DNA from: Planctomycetales bacterium
Lineage (GTDB): Bacteria; Planctomycetota; Planctomycetia; Pirellulales; Thermoguttaceae
NCBI GenBank assembly: GCA_007127495.1
Contig: SKZG01000346.1
Location: forward strand, 1-12,703
Reading direction: 5' to 3'
DNA: 12,703 bases
Shown: piece after piece, positions 8,497-12,703 of the stretch
How positions within the stretch are numbered: position 1 is the first letter of the stretch
Layout: each line of letters begins with the position of its first letter
Made by a program: the position numbers and the translations under genes
The notes under the pieces: generated by a model
What the model saw: only the letters and a program-made list of their open reading frames with translations
Told to the model about the DNA's origin: nothing
Databases searched by the model: none

Positions 8497-8517
8497 CCGA
8501 GTCTCTCCGAGACTCGG
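8497..8517. repeat. Perfect 9-bp hairpin with TCC loop
   Basis: CCGAGTCTC (8497-8505) pairs with GAGACTCGG (8509-8517) around a three-base loop. It lies 30 bp from the previous hairpin. Hairpins of this sequence type recur in some planctomycete genomes as I recall, so this may be one copy of a dispersed short repeat, but only one copy is in the window. Confidence 0.7.
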
Positions 8518-8609
8518 AATTCGTCGCATTCTATCGAGCTTCGTCACGTCCAGCAACCGGGGGCAGACTCGAAAAACATCTGCTTCAAGCCCCCTGCTAT
8601 GGGGACTCC

Positions 8610-8638
8610 TTGACACCGCCATCGACGGGCGGTAACGT
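8610..8638 (+). promoter_or_regulatory. Promoter-like -35/-10 pair at the GT4 start
   Basis: A perfect TTGACA (8610-8615) is followed after an ideal 17-base spacer by TAACGT (8633-8638), which keeps the first, second and last -10 positions. Initiation would fall at about 8645, right at ATG 8646 or nine bases before ATG 8655. The transcript would then be leaderless or nearly so, which agrees with the lack of a Shine-Dalgarno before either ATG. Confidence 0.35.
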
Positions 8639-8645
8639 CGTGCGC

Positions 8646-9956
8646 ATGGCAGCGATGAGGATTGTCCACCTGGTGGCCGGAGCGGGCGGCATGTACTGCG
8701 GCAGTTGCTTGCATGGCAACGCGTTGGTGGCCGCGCTGCGCGAAGCGGGAACCGACGCGATGCTGCTGCCCATGTATGCGCCGCTACGCACCGATGCCGA
8801 CAGTGAAAGCCTCGAATACGTGGCGTTCGGGGGGGTGAACGTCTACCTCCAACAGCGATGGTCGCTGTTTCAGCGCACACCGTGGATGTTCGACCGCCTG
8901 CTGGACCGCCCTGCCCTGCTCCGCTGGCTGACACGGCGAAGCGCCACCACGCGCCCAAGCGAGCTGGGCCCGCTGACCGTGTCCATGCTGCGCGGCGAGG
9001 ACGGCCGGCAGCGCAAGGAACTCGAAAAGCTCCTTCACCTGCTCGACCACACGCTACGGCCGGATGTGATCCACCTGAACAACGCGCTGTTGACCGGCGT
9101 GGCGCCGGCCATTCAGCGGCGTCTGCGCATTCCGGTCGTCTGCTCGCTGACCGGGGAAGACGCCTTCCTCGACAAGCTACCCCCGCCGCACCGCGAGGAG
9201 GCGTGGCGCCTGCTGCGCGAGCGCGCCGCCGGCCTCGATGCACGGATCGCCTTGAGCCGGTACTTTGCCGGCGCCATGGCCGAGCGGCTTGCACTCCCTG
9301 GGGAATCGATAGACGTGATTCCACCGGGGATCCACGTTGCGCACGGGGCCGACCCGCCGGCGCCCGGGCCGAAACCGGCCGCCGGGGGGCCGTTCCGGGT
9401 GGGCTTCTTCTCGCGCATCGCGCCTGAAAAAGGGCTGCACCTGCTGGCCGAGGCGGTCGGGCTGCTCGCCACGGACGCCTCCCTGCGGCCGGTCGAACTC
9501 CATGCCGCCGGATACCTCGACCCCGCCGATCGGCCTTACCTGACCGAAGTGGAGCACCGTATGGCGACAGTCGGTCTGGCCGACCGTTTCCATTACCATG
9601 GGGCTCCGGACCGGGCGGGAAAAACGACACTCCTCCAGTCATTCGACCTCTTCAGCCTGCCGACGCTGCTGCCGGAAAGCAAAGGGTTGCCGGTCCTGGA
9701 AGCATGGGCTGCCGGCGTTCCGGCGGTGCTGCCGCATCATGGAGTATTCGTCGAGCTGGTCGAAGATACCGGAGGCGGGCTGCTCCACGAGCCGGGAAGC
9801 GCCGCCTTGCTGGCCGAGGCCATTGCCGCGATGCTGCGCGACCCGGCACTTGCCGCCGCATGTGGCCGCCGCGCACGAACGGCCGTTTGTGAACAATACA
9901 ATGCGGCGACCATGGCCGCCCGAACCGTCGCGCTGTACCAACGGACGCTGCGGTAA
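8646..9956 (+). CDS. Family 4 glycosyltransferase (GT-B fold)
   Basis: 436-residue retaining glycosyltransferase of the GT4 type. It probably adds a sugar to an envelope glycolipid or polysaccharide precursor at the cytoplasmic face. The N-terminal domain starts MRIVHLVAGAGGMYCGSC (counted from ATG 8655), resembling glycogen-synthase-like GT4 members. The C-terminal nucleotide-sugar domain shows VGFFSRIAPEKGLHLL (249-264, with the conserved R254 and K259) and the EX7E motif ESKGLPVLE (E341 and E349). DVIPPGI (220-226) links the two domains. ATG 8646 is the outermost start consistent with the family; ATG 8655 and GTG 8640 are alternatives, and none has a good ribosome site. It heads a same-strand cluster with the prenyltransferase-fold, ABC ATPase and permease genes. 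Donor and acceptor cannot be read from the sequence. Confidence 0.85.
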   Translation: MAAMRIVHLVAGAGGMYCGSCLHGNALVAALREAGTDAMLLPMYAPLRTDADSESLEYVAFGGVNVYLQQRWSLFQRTPWMFDRLLDRPALLRWLTRRSATTRPSELGPLTVSMLRGEDGRQRKELEKLLHLLDHTLRPDVIHLNNALLTGVAPAIQRRLRIPVVCSLTGEDAFLDKLPPPHREEAWRLLRERAAGLDARIALSRYFAGAMAERLALPGESIDVIPPGIHVAHGADPPAPGPKPAAGGPFRVGFFSRIAPEKGLHLLAEAVGLLATDASLRPVELHAAGYLDPADRPYLTEVEHRMATVGLADRFHYHGAPDRAGKTTLLQSFDLFSLPTLLPESKGLPVLEAWAAGVPAVLPHHGVFVELVEDTGGGLLHEPGSAALLAEAIAAMLRDPALAAACGRRARTAVCEQYNAATMAARTVALYQRTLR

Positions 9957-10020
9957 TGGGGACCGCCCCTTTGCTCACGGCGGAGAGAACGATTCGCGCC
10001 AACCTGACAATGGTGATCCG

Positions 10021-10941
10021 ATGCCCTACCTTCCAGAACTCACTTTTCGGCTGAGCCGCGCCGCGGCGGCGCTTCCCGAAGACGTCCGATGCCGCCACGC
10101 CGCGTTCCTGCGCGGCGCTGAGCGGCCCGAGGGCGGTTTCCCCGGCCGAGCGGGAAGCGGCGACCCGTACTACACGAGCTTCGCCCTGCGCGGCCTGCTC
10201 ATTCTTGGTGAACTCGACGCCGACCTTGCCCGCCGCGCGGGCGCGTTCCTGGCCGCCGGCGCCGGCCAGCCGGCGGGGGCCGTCGAACTGTTTGCGCTGC
10301 TCTCGTCGGCCGTACTGATCGAGGCGGCCGGCGGCGGCGATTGCTTGACCGACGCCGGGCTGGAGCCGGCCGGCCTCGTCGAGCAGGTGCTCGATCCGCG
10401 CCGCTGCCCCGACGGCGGCGTGGCCAAGAGCGCGCGCAGCGGCGTGAGCAGCACCTACCACACGTTCCTGGCAGCCCTATGCCGCGAGATGGTCGGCTTG
10501 CCGCCCGGAGATGCCCAGGAAATCGCTGCAATGCTTCTGGCACGGCAACGGGAGGACGGCGGCTTTGTCGAGCTTCCTGTCATGCATCGTAGCGGCGTGA
10601 ACCCAACCGCGGCGGCCGTCGCATTGCTGCGCATGGTCGACGCGCTGGACGAACGGCTCTGCGACGGCGCGGCCCGGTTTCTGGGCGCCATGCAAAGTGC
10701 GCAGGGCGGGCTTCGGGCGCATGCGGCCGTACCCGCCGCCGATCTGCTCAGTACCTTCACCGGCATGGTAGCCCTTGACGACGTGGGAAAGAGCGGTCAC
10801 CTCGACGCCGCCGCCGCCCGGCACTTCGTGAACTCCTTGGCGTTGCCGCACGGCGGATTCCTCGCCGCAACCTACGACGAGCGCCCCGACGTCGAGTACA
10901 CCTTTTACGGTATCGCCGCCTCGGCGTTGCTTGCGGCGTAG
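10021..10941 (+). CDS. Prenyltransferase/squalene-cyclase-fold repeat protein
   Basis: 306 residues of alpha-alpha barrel repeats like those in the beta subunit of geranylgeranyl transferase II and in squalene cyclases. Five repeats are visible, each with a Gly-Gly core: RPEGGFPG (35-42), CPDGGVAKS (129-137), REDGGFVEL (177-185), SAQGGLRAH (226-234) and LPHGGFLAA (275-283). In protein prenyltransferases zinc is held by an Asp, a Cys two residues later, and a His in the last repeat. By my alignment these fall at D241, L243 and Y293, so two of three ligands are missing. The DxDD acid motif of class II terpene cyclases is also absent. It may therefore be a binding protein or a divergent enzyme. 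ATG 10021 is preceded by GGTGA. It lies 64 bp after GT4, probably in one operon. The target is unknown. Confidence 0.8.
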   Translation: MPYLPELTFRLSRAAAALPEDVRCRHAAFLRGAERPEGGFPGRAGSGDPYYTSFALRGLLILGELDADLARRAGAFLAAGAGQPAGAVELFALLSSAVLIEAAGGGDCLTDAGLEPAGLVEQVLDPRRCPDGGVAKSARSGVSSTYHTFLAALCREMVGLPPGDAQEIAAMLLARQREDGGFVELPVMHRSGVNPTAAAVALLRMVDALDERLCDGAARFLGAMQSAQGGLRAHAAVPAADLLSTFTGMVALDDVGKSGHLDAAAARHFVNSLALPHGGFLAATYDERPDVEYTFYGIAASALLAA

Positions 10942-11001
10942 CCCGCCGTACGGCCCGGCCCCTTCCCGTGCGAGCCCATCCGGCGTAGGATGAGAAAAGA
11001 A

Positions 11002-11100
11002 GGCTCTTCCGTTTCTGGGTGCAGGCCGCTCTAATGTAGTAGGCACACGCCGTGTGCCGTCCCTGAAACAAAGGCTGTCTGCACCTGGAAACGGAAGACC
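11002..11100 (+). repeat. Palindromic intercistronic element, family 1 copy 2
   Basis: A 99-bp copy of the element at 4384-4483, in inverted chromosomal orientation. The arms are 11002-11024 and 11079-11100, beginning GGCTCTTCCGTTTCTGGG and ending in the near-complement, with one deleted base near the outer end. The centre is GGCACACGCCGTGTGCC (11042-11058). It lies in the 211-bp gap between the prenyltransferase-fold gene and the ATPase gene, both plus strand. Unlike copy 1 it is not followed by a T run. The flanks (GAGAAAAGAA before, TGAAAAGGAG after) are A-rich. Confidence 0.85.
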
Positions 11101-11152
11101 TGAAAAGGAGCCCCCAGTCAGCGCTCCGTCCACTACGCACGTTGCACGCACT

Positions 11153-11833
11153 ATGGCCCAGCTACAAGTCGAGCATCTCGCCAAAGACTACCCGACACGC
11201 GCCGACCGCCTCACCGTGCTGCGCGACGTGTCGTTTTCCGCAAGCGCCGAGAAGGCCGTTGCCATTGTCGGGCCGAGCGGGTCGGGCAAAAGCACGCTCC
11301 TGAGCATCATCGGCACGCTGGAGCAGCCCACGTCCGGACGCATCCTCTTGGACGGCCTCGATCCGGCAGGATTCGATGAACCGCGCCTTGCCGCGTTCCG
11401 CAACGAGCAAATCGGATTCGTTTTTCAGGATCATCACCTCCTGCCCCAATGCACGGTGCTGGAAAACGTGTTGGTGCCGACGGTTGCGGCCGGCAGCACC
11501 TCGCGCGAGAGCATCGACCGGGCGCGCGATCTGATCGAACGCGTGGGACTCGGCCATCGGCTCGAACACCGGCCGGCGGAACTGTCCGGCGGCGAACGAC
11601 AGCGCGTGGCGCTGGCCCGCGCGCTCATCTGCCGCCCCGCGCTCCTGCTGGCCGATGAACCCACCGGCAACCTGGACCGGACCACCGCGGAGCGAATCGG
11701 GGAATTGCTACTCGCGCTGCACGAGCAGGAGCAAATGATCCTGCTCGTGGTGACCCACAGCGAACGACTGGCCGGCCTGATGTCGCAACAGTTCGAGTTG
11801 GACGATGGAACCCTGAGGCCGCTTGAAACCTAG
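11153..11833 (+). CDS. ABC transporter ATP-binding protein, LolD/MacB type
   Basis: 226-residue ATPase that would power the FtsX-type permease encoded 20 bp downstream. All nucleotide-binding motifs are intact: Walker A GPSGSGKST (40-48), Q-loop FVFQDHHLLPQ (89-99, Q92), signature LSGGERQRVALARAL (144-158), Walker B LLLADE (164-169), D-loop TGNLD (171-175) and H-loop VTHS (200-203, H202). The RNEQIGFVFQ.HHLLP stretch places it in the LolD/MacB/FtsE group, which drives lipoprotein release or periplasmic export without moving substrate through a channel. ATG 11153 fits the family start, but its Shine-Dalgarno is poor; AAGGAG at 11105-11110 is too far away. An in-frame ATG at 11054 is rejected because it would translate part of the palindromic element. 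The substrate is unknown. Confidence 0.92.
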   Translation: MAQLQVEHLAKDYPTRADRLTVLRDVSFSASAEKAVAIVGPSGSGKSTLLSIIGTLEQPTSGRILLDGLDPAGFDEPRLAAFRNEQIGFVFQDHHLLPQCTVLENVLVPTVAAGSTSRESIDRARDLIERVGLGHRLEHRPAELSGGERQRVALARALICRPALLLADEPTGNLDRTTAERIGELLLALHEQEQMILLVVTHSERLAGLMSQQFELDDGTLRPLET

Positions 11834-11853
11834 CGGTGCGTAGAGAAACCACG

Positions 11854-12703
11854 ATGTCGGCATTTCGTCTGATCCTTGCCTCGCTTCGCCACTACTGGCG
11901 CACGCACCTTGCCGTGGGCGCCGGCGTGGCGGTTGCCGCCGCGGTACTCACGGGTGCCCTGCTGGTAGGCGACTCCATGCGAGGCAGCCTCCGCTACCTG
12001 GTGCTCGACCGACTAGGCCGCGTCGAGCACGTGCTGCTGAGCGACCGGTTCTTCCGGTGGGAACTGGCCAACGAACTGGCCGCCGCGCCCGAATTTCCGC
12101 ATACTTTTGACGCCGCCGTGCCGGCCATCCTCCTGGAAGCCGGCCTGCAAAATGCCGATCCGGACCATCCCGCGCGCATCAACGACGTGAACCTGGTGGG
12201 CTGCGACGAACGGTTTTGGCGGTTGGGCCACGGCGCGGGCGAGGCAAGCCCGTCGCCGCTACGCGACAACATGGCAGGGTCGGATCGGCAGGTTACTCTC
12301 GCCACGAGGACCGAGACCGTTCCCCGCGGCTGGGGGCCGCGCCGCGTTGTGCTCAACCGCGCAGCGGCCGATGCGCTGGGGGTCGACGTGGGCGACACGG
12401 TCCTGCTGCGACTGCCGCAGCCGGGAGACATTCCCGCGGAAAGCCCACTGGGCCGGCGGCATGAAACGGTCGGCACCTCGCGGCTGGAGGTCGCCGCCAT
12501 CGTGTCGAATGAAGGCCTCGGCCGGTTCGGCTTGCAGGCTATTCAACACCTGCCGCGAAACGCCTATGTCCCGCTCGACTGGCTCGCCGATCGGCTGGAC
12601 CAGGCTGGCCGGGGCAACGCCATTCTCGTGGCAGGCGGCGGGCGGCGAGGGGCTCGTTCCCGGGCATCCGAGAATGGCGTACCCGACCATCGCCGCCTTC
12701 AGA
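11854..12703 (+). CDS. FtsX/MacB-type ABC permease, N-terminal part (cut by window end)
   Basis: The frame stays open from ATG 11854 to the last base, giving 283 residues of a longer protein. Residues about 19-39 (LAVGAGVAVAAAVLTGALLV) form the first membrane span. The following extracytoplasmic region resembles the MacB periplasmic core domain, with VVLNRAAADALGVDVGDTV (165-183) and LEVAAIVSNEGLGRFGL (211-227) as its typical strands. Members of the LolC/MacB family have this large domain after the first span and three more spans near the C-terminus, which would lie outside the window. It is 20 bp after the LolD-like ATPase, its obvious partner. No signal of truncation or frameshift is seen before the window edge. 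Confidence 0.85.
   Translation, partial: MSAFRLILASLRHYWRTHLAVGAGVAVAAAVLTGALLVGDSMRGSLRYLVLDRLGRVEHVLLSDRFFRWELANELAAAPEFPHTFDAAVPAILLEAGLQNADPDHPARINDVNLVGCDERFWRLGHGAGEASPSPLRDNMAGSDRQVTLATRTETVPRGWGPRRVVLNRAAADALGVDVGDTVLLRLPQPGDIPAESPLGRRHETVGTSRLEVAAIVSNEGLGRFGLQAIQHLPRNAYVPLDWLADRLDQAGRGNAILVAGGGRRGARSRASENGVPDHRRLQ

Larger units (their letters stand above)
8377..8645. other. Divergent intergenic region between gnd and GT4
   Basis: 269 bp between two outward-reading genes, so it must carry both promoters. The gnd side is locally AT-rich (8400-8440). On the minus strand TTGATT (complement of 8435-8440) is followed 15 bases later by TAACAA (complement of 8414-8419), a poor -35/-10 pair. 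CTTCA-TTG-TGAAG at 8400-8412 is a short palindrome in the gnd leader that might bind a regulator, but five-base arms are weak evidence. Two perfect hairpins and a promoter-like pair near the GT4 start are listed separately. An open frame extends from 8493 into GT4, but it starts within a hairpin and lacks family similarity before 8646. Confidence 0.6.

Noticed and set aside
9958..9969. GGGGACCGCCCC after the GT4 stop as another palindromic element
   Set aside because: It resembles the GGGGACxGTCCCC end of family 2, but no second arm or interior is present. At most it is a remnant.
9598..10020. Upstream extension of the prenyltransferase-fold protein
   Set aside because: This part overlaps the end of GT4 in another frame. 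The repeat protein has a sensible start at 10021 with GGTGA before it.

Overview
The window is GC-rich, tightly packed bacterial DNA, most likely from a planctomycete (Planctomycetota, Pirellulales-like). This assignment rests on recalled family resemblance, not a search. The 757-residue protein at 1985-4258 begins with a conserved N-terminal block I associate with planctomycetes. The string of glycosyltransferase, prenyltransferase-fold protein, LolD-like ATPase and FtsX-type permease at the right end also recalls planctomycete gene neighbourhoods. Nothing in the window shows phage, plasmid or transposase genes.

Layout. 1-343 has no convincing complete gene but contains two hairpins and a weak promoter candidate. 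A plus-strand pair follows: a family 2 glycosyltransferase (344-1144) and aat, leucyl/phenylalanyl-tRNA-protein transferase (1293-2057). The aat gene runs tail to tail into, and overlaps by 73 bp, a minus-strand gene for a membrane-anchored, proline-rich, FecR-like multidomain protein (1985-4258). To its right, and transcribed toward it, is a minus-strand pentose-phosphate group: gnd (6937-8376), a short-chain dehydrogenase (6050-6832) and zwf (4523-5977). A divergent intergenic region (8377-8645) with two perfect hairpins separates this from a plus-strand cluster: GT4 glycosyltransferase (8646-9956), prenyltransferase-fold protein (10021-10941), LolD-like ABC ATPase (11153-11833) and an FtsX/MacB-type permease cut by the window end (11854-12703).

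How the genes work together. Zwf and Gnd are the two NADP-reducing dehydrogenases of the oxidative pentose phosphate pathway. No 6-phosphogluconolactonase gene is present, and an SDR enzyme sits between them. The ATPase and permease form one exporter of the LolCDE/MacB type. The GT4 and prenyltransferase-fold genes just upstream suggest an envelope-related role, but this is inference.

The most unusual content is between the genes. Two families of about 75-100 bp palindromic elements occupy four intercistronic gaps, two copies each. Within each family both copies are in the same orientation relative to transcription. In the better conserved family the arm differences between copies preserve pairing, with G-U wobble only on the transcribed strand, which suggests the elements act as RNA structures. 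The second notable point is that the prenyltransferase-fold protein seems to have lost two of the three zinc ligands of protein prenyltransferases.
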